From DATILL01 sp035476575 (GTDB taxonomy: Bacteria; Actinomycetota; Actinomycetes; Mycobacteriales; JACQDL01): a stretch of DNA of 64,000 nucleotides. The position numbers and the translations under genes are program-made. Location of the stretch: assembly GCA_035476575.1 (NCBI GenBank), contig DATILL010000082.1, positions 1 to 64,000 of the forward strand, in the 5' to 3' direction. Positions 1 through 8,172 of this stretch are shown piece after piece (the stretch's first letter is position 1; every line of letters starts with the position of its first letter). The notes beneath the pieces are model-generated. The model was not told where the DNA came from and did not search any database. It saw only the letters and a list, made by a program, of their open reading frames with translations.

Positions 1-235
1 ACCGGAGCCTCGTTGCCATCTCACCCACGACACGCCGCCTGGGACCAGACCCAAACCTCAGCCCATCCCCGCCACACACGCCACACCCCAGCCTCACAGC
101 CCCCAAGCCCGTCTCACGATCCGAGAATGACCACGGCCCTGGCAACGCCCCGAAGGCGGGGAAGCCGTTGACTACGGTGGGTCGGACATTTTCGGGACGC
201 TTTACCACCTGCTGCTCTGGCTGACCCAACGTGCG

Positions 236-2428
236 ATGCCCGGGGTGCTGCTCCGTACCACAGTGGCCGGACGAGTTCCCGGTGTCGGGCGCCGCTATCG
301 GTGGTTCATGCGCCAGCAGTACCTGGCGCCGGCGCAGTCGCGGAGCTTCCTCGGCTTCGCCGAGCGCCTGACAGAGGGCGCCCGGCGGTTTGAGAACCCA
401 GATCAGGTTGACAGGTTGCTGGTCCATGCGTTCTTGCAGGACCTGCGGCGGGCGTACTGCCGTCGGCCCTGGCGCATTGAAGGCCTGCGGCGCACCGCGT
501 ACCCGCTGCTGCTTGTCGAGGGCGCCGACTCCTCCAGCACCGGTCACCGGCTGCCGCAGCTCGTCAATGATGTGCGCAACGAGACCGGGGCCGGCGACCC
601 GCTGCTGATGGTGTGCACCAGCGCCAACCCACCTCCGGGACGCTCAACCCCGACAGCCACCGATCCGGTGCCACCTGACGTCGGGGCCGAGGAGCGCACG
701 GTCCGAGTTGCCAACCCCATTTACGGCGCCTGGGCACGGGAGCTGCCCTGGAGCCGCCGCGCTCGGGTGCGCACCGCGTGGTACCTGTCGATCTCGGTGG
801 CCGAAGGCGGAGAACCGACCGCCGAGATTCAGCCAATCAAACCGCCCGGGTCGCCATGGTTCGCCCGGCGGGCCGTCGTCATTCTCGCCGTGCTTGCGAT
901 CGTCATCCCGCTGCTCGGCGTTGCCGCCTTCCGGCTCGGCGTTCCTGGGTGCTCGCACCGCCCCTTCGGGGGGCACGTCTCGGTGCGCAGCGTTGCCGGC
1001 CAGTGTATCGGCTACAGCGACAGCAGCCGCTTCCTGTTCAACAACCAGCCGGGCCAGGTCAGGCTGGCCGAGATCCAGCGCAGGATATTCATGCAAAACA
1101 ACACCGTACGGGACATCTGGGCGAGCAGCGGGCGACGTCGCCCGTACGTCACGCTCGTCTATCTCGGCTCCCTCACCGGTCGACCCACCAAGAATGACGA
1201 GGAGGCCTACGCGGCCGAACGGCAGGAGCTCGAGGGTCTTGCCGTCGCGCAGTACGACGGAATACAGAAGCCCGCGACCGAGAGGCATTCGGCGCTGCTA
1301 CACGTCGTCATCGCCAATGGTGGCTACCAGATGAGGTACGCCGACCAGGCCGTCGACATGATCGCGGAGCTGGCCAGGAACGATCCCAGCGTGGTCGCTG
1401 TGGTTGGCCTTGTCGACAGCCGCGCCAATGTCGCCGGAGCGCTGCGCAAGCTCAACCTGATCGGGCTCCCGGCCATCGCACCGACCCTGTCCGCGGACAA
1501 CTTCGACCAAAGCTCCAAGCTCTACCTACAGATCGCGCCGCCAAACCAGGACCAGGCGAGGATGCTGGCCGAGTACGCGCGGCGGGAGCTGAAGGTGTCC
1601 ACGGCGCGGGTCTACTGGACCGTCGGGGAGGATGCGACACTCGACGACGACTGGTATGTGCGGACGCTCCTCCAGGACCTACAGAACACGCTCCCGAGAA
1701 ATGGTATACGCGTCGGCCAGCCCGAGCAGTTCACAGGTTCTCTGAGCGGCGCGGACTGTGGCTACCAGGGGATGCTGCTCTTCGCCGGCCGATGGTCCGA
1801 CTTCGGTAGCTTCCTGGAAGAGCTGAAGGCGTGCAACGACAACCAGCCGCGGCATCTGGTAGCTGACGACTCAGCGAACCGCTACATGGCCAACCCGACC
1901 CTGCGTAAGAGCGCGCCCGGCAACCTGCCGCTGACATTTGTGTCGAAGGCGGCACTCGGCACCTGCAAGAATCTCGTCGCCGCCCGAGATGAGGTGCGCG
2001 GCAGGTTCCTCCGGTGGGTCCGGTCGCCGGACCTGCTCAGCCCCGCTCGCTGCACCGGTCCGAAGCCGGAGCAGGTCGGAGAACGAGTCGCCCTGGCCTA
2101 TGACTCGGCGATGATGCCGCTGCAAGCCGTCGAGAAACTCGTCGAGAGGCTTCGCTTTGACCCGCAGCAGCCGTGGGACCCGCGCCTGATCACTCCTCTC
2201 GCGGTGCACGCCGAGATGCTCCGGCAGAACGCGGAAGGATTCTTCGCCGGTGTCACTGGGACCATCAAGTTCAGACCAGGATCGGGCGAGCCGCAGGACA
2301 AGCGGATCTCCCTGCTCTATGTGCCCAGCATTCCCGAGGTGACCGAGCCGGTGGAGGTGTTCCACTGCGGTATCGCCAGGATTGGTGACTCCAGCCTATG
2401 CCGGAGACCCACCGGACAGCACCGCTGA
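236..2428 (+). CDS. Membrane-tethered periplasmic-binding-protein-like protein (730 aa)
   Basis: Three parts are visible. Residues 1-200 are a cytoplasmic region containing a YPLLLVEGADS segment that looks like a Walker-B-style strand, with no P-loop before it. One membrane helix follows at about 207-232 (AVVILAVLAIVIPLLG). The extracellular domain of about 490 residues has the fold signals of type I periplasmic ligand-binding proteins (VVAVVGLVDSRA, LIGLPAIAPTLSADNF). I infer a membrane-anchored ligand sensor; transport is not shown. The reading frame stays open about 105 nt upstream of this ATG and encodes a plausible sequence (LYHLLLWLTQR) with no clear start codon, so the N-terminus may be longer, use a rare start, or have lost an upstream ATPase part. 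Ligand unknown. Confidence 0.7.
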   Translation: MPGVLLRTTVAGRVPGVGRRYRWFMRQQYLAPAQSRSFLGFAERLTEGARRFENPDQVDRLLVHAFLQDLRRAYCRRPWRIEGLRRTAYPLLLVEGADSSSTGHRLPQLVNDVRNETGAGDPLLMVCTSANPPPGRSTPTATDPVPPDVGAEERTVRVANPIYGAWARELPWSRRARVRTAWYLSISVAEGGEPTAEIQPIKPPGSPWFARRAVVILAVLAIVIPLLGVAAFRLGVPGCSHRPFGGHVSVRSVAGQCIGYSDSSRFLFNNQPGQVRLAEIQRRIFMQNNTVRDIWASSGRRRPYVTLVYLGSLTGRPTKNDEEAYAAERQELEGLAVAQYDGIQKPATERHSALLHVVIANGGYQMRYADQAVDMIAELARNDPSVVAVVGLVDSRANVAGALRKLNLIGLPAIAPTLSADNFDQSSKLYLQIAPPNQDQARMLAEYARRELKVSTARVYWTVGEDATLDDDWYVRTLLQDLQNTLPRNGIRVGQPEQFTGSLSGADCGYQGMLLFAGRWSDFGSFLEELKACNDNQPRHLVADDSANRYMANPTLRKSAPGNLPLTFVSKAALGTCKNLVAARDEVRGRFLRWVRSPDLLSPARCTGPKPEQVGERVALAYDSAMMPLQAVEKLVERLRFDPQQPWDPRLITPLAVHAEMLRQNAEGFFAGVTGTIKFRPGSGEPQDKRISLLYVPSIPEVTEPVEVFHCGIARIGDSSLCRRPTGQHR

Positions 2429-2499
2429 ACGTTGACGCGCTAAAGCACAGAAGATCGCTGGTTTCGTGGTTTCGTGACCGCGAGATCAGTGATTTTCGG

Positions 2500-2667
2500 T
2501 TGAACAACGGCGTGCTCCTCTGCGGACATCACCACCGCGTTGTACACCACAACGGCTCGGACGTACGAACAGCAGAAGACGGCTACCCGAGCCCATCCCC
2601 CCCACGCACAACAGACCCCGAACGCAAACCTGCCCGACACCACCGACACCGAAAACGAACCGCATGA
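2500..2667 (+). pseudogene. C-terminal relic of a DUF222/HNH endonuclease gene
   Basis: The translation starts LNNGVLLCGHHHRVVHH and runs into a proline- and arginine-rich tail. This is the characteristic end of actinobacterial 13E12-type DUF222/HNH proteins (NGVLLCxxHHxxVH). Everything upstream (the DUF222 domain and the first HNH half) is missing, so about 55 codons remain. It lies in the gap between the binding-protein-like gene and ndk, which otherwise shows nothing recognisable. Confidence 0.6.
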
Positions 2668-2831
2668 AAGGGGGGCGTCGGTGGCAAGCCAGATGCCGCG
2701 AGACGACTGGCCTGCCACCGCTCGCAGCCCGGCCTCGTGGGCAGGGTCGTCGGCGCGCGCCCGCTGATCTTCCTCGCACTCATGGGCGGGGCTCAAATGA
2801 TCAAAAGCCCCGGTCATTGGTTACCGCGTGC

Positions 2832-3341
2832 TCAGTAGGCGAGCTTCTCCGCGAGCGTCTCGTAGTCGAGCTGCTCGTCAGCACCGAACCAGAGGTTGAC
2901 CTCATACTTGGCCTCGTCGGCGTTGCCGGAGGCGTGCACGAGGTTCATGACCGCCTTCCCGCTCACCTGCGAGGACGCCCTGGTCTGGTGCGCGAAGTCG
3001 CCCCGAACAGTGCCCGGCGCCGCGTCGTTCGGGTACGTGCTGCCGATGATCTTGCGAACCTTCGCGACCGCCTCCACGCCTTCCAGCGCGAGCGCGATGA
3101 CCGGGCCACTCTGCATGAAGTCGGCGGTGCACTGGTAGATCTCCGCCCCGAGCCGCTGCTCAAGATCGAAGTAGTGCTGCCGCGTGAAGTCCGCGTCCAT
3201 CCATCTCATCTTGACCCCGACGATCTTCAGCGCGGCATCCTCAAAACGTGTGATGATGCGGCCCGCCAGGCCCCGAGCGACGGCGTCGGGCTTGAGCAGG
3301 ACAAGGGTCCGCTCAACACCGAGGTCCGACGAGTCAGCCAT
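2832..3341 (-). CDS. ndk: Nucleoside diphosphate kinase, long divergent form
   Basis: Transfers the gamma phosphate of ATP to NDPs through a phosphohistidine. It has the N-terminal RTLVLLKPDAV strand, GTVRGDFAH and the active-site motif NLVHASG (His136). At 169 aa it is about 30 residues longer than the usual actinobacterial enzyme (about 137 aa). The extra residues lie before the active-site loop and in a C-terminal tail ending in LDYETLAEKLAY. The NLVHASG wording and the tail recall archaeal-type Ndk from memory, so transfer is possible. A GGAAGGGAAGATC ribosome site precedes the ATG. Divergent from the M20 peptidase gene. Confidence 0.9.
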   Translation of the reverse strand: MADSSDLGVERTLVLLKPDAVARGLAGRIITRFEDAALKIVGVKMRWMDADFTRQHYFDLEQRLGAEIYQCTADFMQSGPVIALALEGVEAVAKVRKIIGSTYPNDAAPGTVRGDFAHQTRASSQVSGKAVMNLVHASGNADEAKYEVNLWFGADEQLDYETLAEKLAY

Positions 3342-3464
3342 GATCTTCCCTTCCGGTATGACGATGTCGCGGATGTTACCGGGCCGTTCAGCGGCGAGAT
3401 CTCCGGCGGTCGGGGCAGCCGCGGTCAGCCGGGGGAGGTGACGGACCGGGACTCACTTGTGCCG

Positions 3465-4856
3465 ATGTCGCGCATGGCCGACGCTCGGGATATGACTCCT
3501 GATGAGATCCGGCTCGCTGTCGCCGCCGTCCTGCCATCCGTGCGTGCCGACCTCGACCGGCTCATCCGCATCCCCTCGATCAGCGCGGACCCGACCATGG
3601 CCGGCGAGGTACGACGGTCCGCCGAGGAGGTGGCACGACTGCTCCGTTCCGCCGGCATGCACGACGTCCAGGTCCTCACCATCGACGGCGGCATGCCGGC
3701 TGTGCTGGGCCGCCGGCCGGGCCCGCCGGGCGCGCGAACCGTGTGCCTGTACGCACACCACGACGTGCAGCCGACCGGCGCGCGGGAGACGTGGGACACC
3801 GACCCGTTCGAGCCGACCGAGCGCGACGGTCGGCTCTACGGCCGGGGCGCTGCCGATGACAAGGCGGGCATCGGGGTACATCTCGCCGCGCTGCGTGCCC
3901 TGGGTGACAACCTGGCGGTCGGCGTCACTGTCCTGGTGGAGGGCGAGGAGGAGATCGGCTCGCCGACCCTGGACGCGTTCCTCGCGCGTTACCGCGACCT
4001 CCTCGCCGCCGACGTGTTCGTCCTCGCCGACTCGGTGAACTGGGCAATCGGCACGCCCGCGCTCACCACGTCCCTGCGCGGCATGGTCGCCTGCACGGTC
4101 GAGGTACGTACGCTGGAGCACGCCCTCCACTCGGGCATCTACGGCGGCCCCATCCCGGATGCGCTGACGGCACTGTGCCGGCTGCTCGCGACGCTGCACG
4201 ACGACACCGGCAACGTGGCGATCGACGGCCTGCACACGAGCCGGACGGACACGCTCGACCTCACCGAGGCGCACCTGCGCGCGGACGGACACGTTCTCGA
4301 CGGCGTCGAGCTGATCGGCACCGGAACGCTCACCGAACGGCTGTGGACGCGACCGGCGGTCGCCGTGCTCGCCATCGACTCGCCGCGCGTCGCTGAGGTG
4401 TCCAACACCTTGCAGCCGGTCGCCCGGGCGGTCGTCAGCCTGCGGACCGCGCCGGGCCAAGAGGCCAAGGCGGCCATCGACGCGCTCGTCCTCCATCTTG
4501 AGACCCACGCGCCCTGGGGTGCTCAGGTGAGCGTCACCCCGCGCAGGGTGGACGAGGCCTACGCTATCGACGCGCGTGGGCCGGTCTACGACGCCGCCCG
4601 GCGGGCCTTCGCCGCCGCGTGGGGCACGGAGCCGGTCGACGTCGGCATCGGCGGGACCATCCCGTTCGTGGCGTCGTTCGCCGATAGCTACCCGGACGCC
4701 GCAATCCTGGTCACCGGCGTCGAGGATCCGGACACCCGCGCACACGGCGCCAACGAGAGCCTGCACCTGGCGGAGTGGGCGCGCGCCTGCGTCGCCGAGA
4801 CGCTGTTGCTGGCGGACCTCGGCGTGGACCCGGCCCGGCTCCGTCCGTGGGTCTAG
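3465..4856 (+). CDS. M20-family metallopeptidase (dipeptidase/deacylase)
   Basis: Predicted cytosolic two-zinc hydrolase of the M20 (carboxypeptidase G2/ArgE/DapE) superfamily. Motifs are AHHDVQP (His98, Asp100), GRGAADDKAG (bridging Asp near 131), EGEEEIGSP (Glu161/162) and a C-terminal NESLHLAEW histidine. The length of 463 aa suits the dipeptidase branch; the substrate cannot be told. In-frame alternatives are GTG 3438 and 3459 and ATG 3474 and 3489. GGGGGAGG lies about 27 nt before ATG 3465, so the exact start is uncertain. It stands alone between ndk and the HTH-ClpN gene. Confidence 0.88.
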   Translation: MSRMADARDMTPDEIRLAVAAVLPSVRADLDRLIRIPSISADPTMAGEVRRSAEEVARLLRSAGMHDVQVLTIDGGMPAVLGRRPGPPGARTVCLYAHHDVQPTGARETWDTDPFEPTERDGRLYGRGAADDKAGIGVHLAALRALGDNLAVGVTVLVEGEEEIGSPTLDAFLARYRDLLAADVFVLADSVNWAIGTPALTTSLRGMVACTVEVRTLEHALHSGIYGGPIPDALTALCRLLATLHDDTGNVAIDGLHTSRTDTLDLTEAHLRADGHVLDGVELIGTGTLTERLWTRPAVAVLAIDSPRVAEVSNTLQPVARAVVSLRTAPGQEAKAAIDALVLHLETHAPWGAQVSVTPRRVDEAYAIDARGPVYDAARRAFAAAWGTEPVDVGIGGTIPFVASFADSYPDAAILVTGVEDPDTRAHGANESLHLAEWARACVAETLLLADLGVDPARLRPWV

Positions 4857-4868
4857 GCTCCCGTCACC

Positions 4869-4914
4869 GTCAACTCGAGGTTGACGAGCGGCCGATCGTC
4901 AACCTACGGTTGAC
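4869..4914 (+). promoter_or_regulatory. Twin 17-bp palindromes over the promoter of the HTH-ClpN gene
   Basis: Two perfect dyads GTCAAC-N5-GTTGAC occupy 4869-4885 and 4898-4914, with centres 29 bp apart. The first supplies a -35 box (TTGACG, 4881-4886). The second covers a -10 box (TACGGT, 4905-4910) after an 18-nt spacer. The predicted transcription start falls on or next to the A of the ATG at 4917, giving a leaderless mRNA. A repressor on both dyads would cover both boxes. The protein encoded here has its own HTH, so autoregulation is the simplest inference. Confidence 0.75.
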
Positions 4915-4916
4915 GT

Positions 4917-4952
4917 ATGACGAACCCAGTCCGTATGACGAACCCGGTCCGG
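4917..4952 (+). repeat. 18-bp tandem duplication of the start-codon segment
   Basis: ATGACGAACCCxGTCCGx occurs twice back to back (4917-4934, 4935-4952) with two mismatches. It duplicates MTNPVR in frame and provides two candidate ATG codons for the same protein. Confidence 0.85.
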
Positions 4953-5663
4953 CTCGACGACCTGATCGCGGCCATCAAGAAGGTGCACTCCGACGCTCTC
5001 GACCAGCTCTCCGACGCGGTCCTCGCCGCTGATCATCTCGGCGACGTGGCTGACCACCTGATCGGCCACTTCGTCGACCAGGCACGGCGCTCGGGCGCGT
5101 CCTGGACGGACATCGGCAGGAGCATGGGGGTCACCAAACAGGCAGCGCAGAAGCGTTTCGTCCCGAAGGGTCCCGGCGAGCCGCCGGACCTCGACCCCAG
5201 CCAGGGATTCAGCCGGTTCACCGAGCGGGCCAGGAACGTCGTGATGGCCGCCCAGAACGAGGCCCGCGCGGCAGGCAACGACGAGATCCGCCCCGAGCAC
5301 CTGCTGCTGGGGCTGCTCAGCGAGCCCGACGGACTCGCCGCGAGGGCGCTCATCGACCAAGGCGTGCCGCTGGAGTCCATCCGGCAGGCCATCACCGCGA
5401 CGCTGCCACCGCCGGCCGACCAGGTACCCGACCTCATCCCCTACGACGCACGAGCGCGAAAGGCGCTGGAGCTCACGTTCCGGGAGGCCCTGCGGATGGG
5501 CCACAACTACATCGGGACCGAGCACATCCTGCTCGCCCTGCTGGAGCTCGACGACGGCACGGGCGTGTTCGCCGGCCTCGGCGTCGACAAGGCGACCGCC
5601 GAAGCCCACATCACCGCCGCCGTGGCCAACATCCTTGCCGCCCACCAGCAGAAGCGACCTTGA
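4917..5663 (+). CDS. HTH domain fused to a Clp N-terminal (ClpN) repeat domain
   Basis: Residues 61-81 (SWTDIGRSMGVTKQAAQKRF) read as a helix-turn-helix. Residues 97-243 hold two ClpA/ClpC-type N-domain repeats (RPEHLLLGLLSEPDGLAARA and GTEHILLALLELDDGTGVFA). No AAA+ ATPase follows, so this is not ClpC itself. ClpN domains bind adaptors or damaged substrates, so the fusion could be a regulator that senses substrate or Clp state; that is inference. Two in-frame ATGs (4917, 4935) come from an 18-bp duplication; the first matches the predicted leaderless transcript. Twin palindromes overlap the promoter. Neighbours are a peptidase and a transglutaminase-like gene. Confidence 0.85.
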   Translation: MTNPVRMTNPVRLDDLIAAIKKVHSDALDQLSDAVLAADHLGDVADHLIGHFVDQARRSGASWTDIGRSMGVTKQAAQKRFVPKGPGEPPDLDPSQGFSRFTERARNVVMAAQNEARAAGNDEIRPEHLLLGLLSEPDGLAARALIDQGVPLESIRQAITATLPPPADQVPDLIPYDARARKALELTFREALRMGHNYIGTEHILLALLELDDGTGVFAGLGVDKATAEAHITAAVANILAAHQQKRP

Positions 5664-5864
5664 CGAACGCCGGACGGGCCTGGCCGGGCGCCGTCCGGGC
5701 TGTCAACCCTCCCGCGGCCGTGACTCGCCAACCGCCCGTGGGGTTCCAGGCCGCCGAGTGGTGGGCGGGACTGGCTACGACGTCGGCGCGGCCGGCGGCC
5801 CGTGGTCGTGTCCAGGCCCGCAGGCTGGCGGCCAGCCGAAATATTCGCGTGACACCATGCGGCG

Positions 5865-6680
5865 ATGGATGTGCGGCGGTTGTCGGTTGGCTGCGACTTC
5901 ATCTATGAGGCCGCGGCCCCCACGCCGACGATCTTCCAGGTGCGACCGGGTGAGTCGGCGAGGTTCATCCGCAGGTCGGAGGAGTGGTCGTGCACGCCGC
6001 GGATGAGCCTGCGCGGCTATGCCGACCTGTACGGCAACCCGTGCACCCGGGTGGTGCTGCCGGTGGGGCTGTCCAGCTTCCGGTACGCGGCGGAGGTCGA
6101 CGTCGCGGACTCGACCGAGGATGCGGATGAGTCGGCCCGCGAGGTTGCGCCGGACGAGCTGCCGGACGACACCCTGATCTACACGCTGCCCAGCCGGTAC
6201 TGCCTGCCTGACGTGCTGGGCGACGAGGCGTGGTCGCTGTTCGGCGCGCATCCGCCCGGCTACCGCCGGGTGCAGGCGATCTGCGACCACGTCCACTCCC
6301 ACCTCACCTTCCGCTACGGCAGCTCGACGGCCCAGTCGACGGCGGTCGACGTCAACAGCACCCGGCTGGGGGTCTGCCGGGACTTCACCCACCTGGCGAT
6401 CTCGTTCTGCCGGGCACTGAACATCCCGACCCGGTACGTCTTCGGGTACCTGCCCGACATGGACGTGCCTGTCGATCCCATGCCGATGGACTTCGCCGCC
6501 TGGATGGAGGTGTGGCTTGGGGGTCGCTGGTGGACCTTCGACCCGCGCAACAACGCCCGGCGCAAGGGCCGGGTACTGGTCGGCCGGGGTCGGGACGCCT
6601 CGGACGTAGCGATGGCCACGACCTTCGGCGGGCCTCGGCTGGTCTCCATGACGGTCCGCGCGGAGGAGGTGCCGGCATGA
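5865..6680 (+). CDS. Transglutaminase-like superfamily protein
   Basis: A 271-aa protein with the bacterial transglutaminase/protease core: catalytic Cys171 in GVCRDFTH, the MDFAAWMEVWLGGRWW strand region, and Asp226 in FDPRNN. The residue where many relatives have His or Ser before AW is Ala here, so activity should be checked. The N-terminal beta-rich half (MDVRRLSVGCDFIYEA) is typical of the stand-alone bacterial family. No signal peptide, so probably cytosolic. Its stop overlaps a short ORF by ATGA. The preceding 200 bp show no gene. Confidence 0.85.
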   Translation: MDVRRLSVGCDFIYEAAAPTPTIFQVRPGESARFIRRSEEWSCTPRMSLRGYADLYGNPCTRVVLPVGLSSFRYAAEVDVADSTEDADESAREVAPDELPDDTLIYTLPSRYCLPDVLGDEAWSLFGAHPPGYRRVQAICDHVHSHLTFRYGSSTAQSTAVDVNSTRLGVCRDFTHLAISFCRALNIPTRYVFGYLPDMDVPVDPMPMDFAAWMEVWLGGRWWTFDPRNNARRKGRVLVGRGRDASDVAMATTFGGPRLVSMTVRAEEVPA

Positions 6681-6745
6681 CGTCCGACCACCATGCGGTA
6701 TCCGCCGGTGTGCTGGACCCGCCGGTGCTCGACCACCGCACATGA
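6677..6745 (+). CDS. Possible 22-residue coupled ORF
   Basis: ATGA overlap with the stop of the transglutaminase-like gene gives a 22-codon frame (MTSDHHAVSAGVLDPPVLDH...). It resembles nothing I recognise. The ATGA junction suggests translational coupling, but this could equally be the stub of a once longer second cistron, since the next 0.6 kb is degenerate. Confidence 0.25.
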   Translation: MTSDHHAVSAGVLDPPVLDHRT

Positions 6746-7192
6746 TCGGTGTTGGTCGGCCGCGGGCGCTTTACACCAGCTCTCCGACCGGATCGGCGCG
6801 GCTGGGCCGCGGGCCGGGTCGACTCGATCAGGCTGGCCAGCACGTCGCGGTCCTCGATGTTGACCGCGGGCATGCGACGCCTTCTCGTCTCGGTCCGCCG
6901 ACTGGCGCTGCGGGTCGAGAGCGACGCACCGGGGCGAGGGTGGCCGGTCCCGGTGGAGCGCCCGGAGGCGAAGCCGAGGACGTAGTCGGTGCTGGTGGTG
7001 CGTAGCAGGGGGGTAGCCATGAGGCGAGCCAGGTGGCGCCCGGGACTCCCCGCTCCCACTCGCGGGTCGGCTGTCGGGTGCGTCGGCCGCGTCGAACACC
7101 ACCCGGTGGTCGAGGTACTCCCCGGCGCGGCCTGGCGCCCGGACCCAGGACTCCAGCGCGGCAGCGATGGCGAGCGACTTGCGACACCGCAT
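6746..7192 (-). pseudogene. Degenerate gene with an intact start region
   Basis: On the minus strand a strong ribosome site (GAGGAGGTTCA) precedes an ATG at 7192 opening MRCRKSLAIAAALESW and RAGEYLDHRVVFDAADAP. The sensible-looking reading then passes to other frames (for example LLRTTSTDYVLGFASGR, then PAVNIEDRDVLASLIEST). No single frame spans the stretch. I read it as a decayed gene of unknown function. Confidence 0.35.
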
Positions 7193-7325
7193 TGAACCTC
7201 CTCGAGGGTGGACCTGAACGGTGCTCGCGCTCGACCGGGTGTGGTCGACCCGGGTGTTGGGGCCGCGAGAACGCGGGGAACGCCTGGGACGGCCGCGACA
7301 TTGGCGGCCGTCCCAGACTGGATTC

Positions 7326-7625
7326 TCAGATGGGCTGGAGCGCGGCCGCGCGCATCAAGCCGTTGCCGCCGCCGAGGTCCACCTCGGCCCAGTACTCGCC
7401 CTCGTTGAACACGACGACGCAGGACTCGCCGACAATGTCACCGGCGTACTTGTCCTTGATGATGCTGTGCTCGAAGCCCGGTCCGGCGTAGACGCCGGCG
7501 ACGGGCCACTGAACCCGGTAGTGGCATCCGCTGGCCGCGGCGGGCCCTCCTGTGGCCGTTGCCGTGACACCGACCGGTGCCAGCAGCGCTGCGATGACCG
7601 TGAGCCTGGCCAGGACGCCTCGCAT
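7326..7625 (-). CDS. Small secreted SH3-like protein
   Basis: A 99-aa protein with a signal peptide (ARLTVIAALLAPVGVTATA, cleavage near residue 30) followed by about 65 residues patterned like a bacterial SH3b domain: VAGVYAGPGFEHSIIKDKYAGD and GEYWAEVDLGG ending in a hydrophobic strand. Two cysteines (Cys34, Cys68) could form a disulfide. GAGGAGAAG lies just upstream of the ATG. Such exported SH3-like proteins are common in actinomycetes; the ligand is unknown. It is one of few intact genes among decayed neighbours. Confidence 0.75.
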   Translation of the reverse strand: MRGVLARLTVIAALLAPVGVTATATGGPAAASGCHYRVQWPVAGVYAGPGFEHSIIKDKYAGDIVGESCVVVFNEGEYWAEVDLGGGNGLMRAAALQPI

Positions 7626-7639
7626 AGGACTTCTCCTCT

Positions 7640-8035
7640 CGGTTTCAACCCGGGCAGCCCTGATTGGCAGGACCGCGAGGAGCTGGACGCGCTCATCTTG
7701 GAACTGGCCGACCGCCGGCACGGCTACGCTGTCCTCGGCCGCACGCAGGATCTGACCTGGCTGTTCGCCGCCGGCCATCCGATCAGCGCCCGCCAGCTCA
7801 TGCGCCGCCTGAACCGGCTGAGCGTCCAAGCCCGCCTCAGCCGCACACCGCACTGATGGACCTCGCCGCTCAACTGCCCGCCACCGTGTTGTCCGACCTC
7901 CTGAACCTGTATGTCGGAACAGCGACCGCATGGAACGAGGTGGCCGGCAACACCCCGCTCCGCCTACGCCGCGGAACTGTCCCGCCGCCCGAGCCGAACA
8001 ACCGCACCGGATTCCAAAGCCGGGCACCGGTAGTC
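7640..8035 (+). pseudogene. C-terminal relic of an integrase/recombinase-like gene
   Basis: Three frames must be joined. The first reads ELDALILELADRRHGYAVLG and ends QARLSRTPH. The second continues MDLAAQLPATVLSDLLNLYV and TATAWNEVAG. The third reads AYAAELSRRPS to a stop near 8035. This tail (LAAQLPxxxLxDLLxL followed by W...YAAEL) matches, from memory, the end of actinobacterial phage-integrase-like proteins. The catalytic core is absent. It fits the recombinase relics near tRNA-Glu. Confidence 0.55.
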
Positions 8036-8172
8036 GACAGACCTTTGGAGCAGCCCCGGGTGCTTAAAGGAAGCGGCATTGTGGAGCGGGGACGATCAGC
8101 GCCGACGCCGACGCCGACGCTGTGTATAGCCTCGTCGGCACCGACCGCCCGAGCCTGGGAACGAACTGCGCG

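Noticed and set aside
2664..3464. N-terminal extension of the M20 peptidase through the ndk region
   Set aside because: The frame is antisense to ndk; the peptidase family starts near MTPDEIRLAV.
3453..4766. Long minus-strand open frame opposite the M20 peptidase
   Set aside because: It is the GC-rich antisense shadow of a gene with clear M20 motifs and has no family resemblance.
4917..5663. ClpC/ClpA ATPase
   Set aside because: Only the N-terminal repeats are present; no Walker motifs and only 248 aa.
8098..8120. GCCGAC triplet-like tandem run as a meaningful microsatellite
   Set aside because: Only a few copies, in decayed DNA, with no sign of function.
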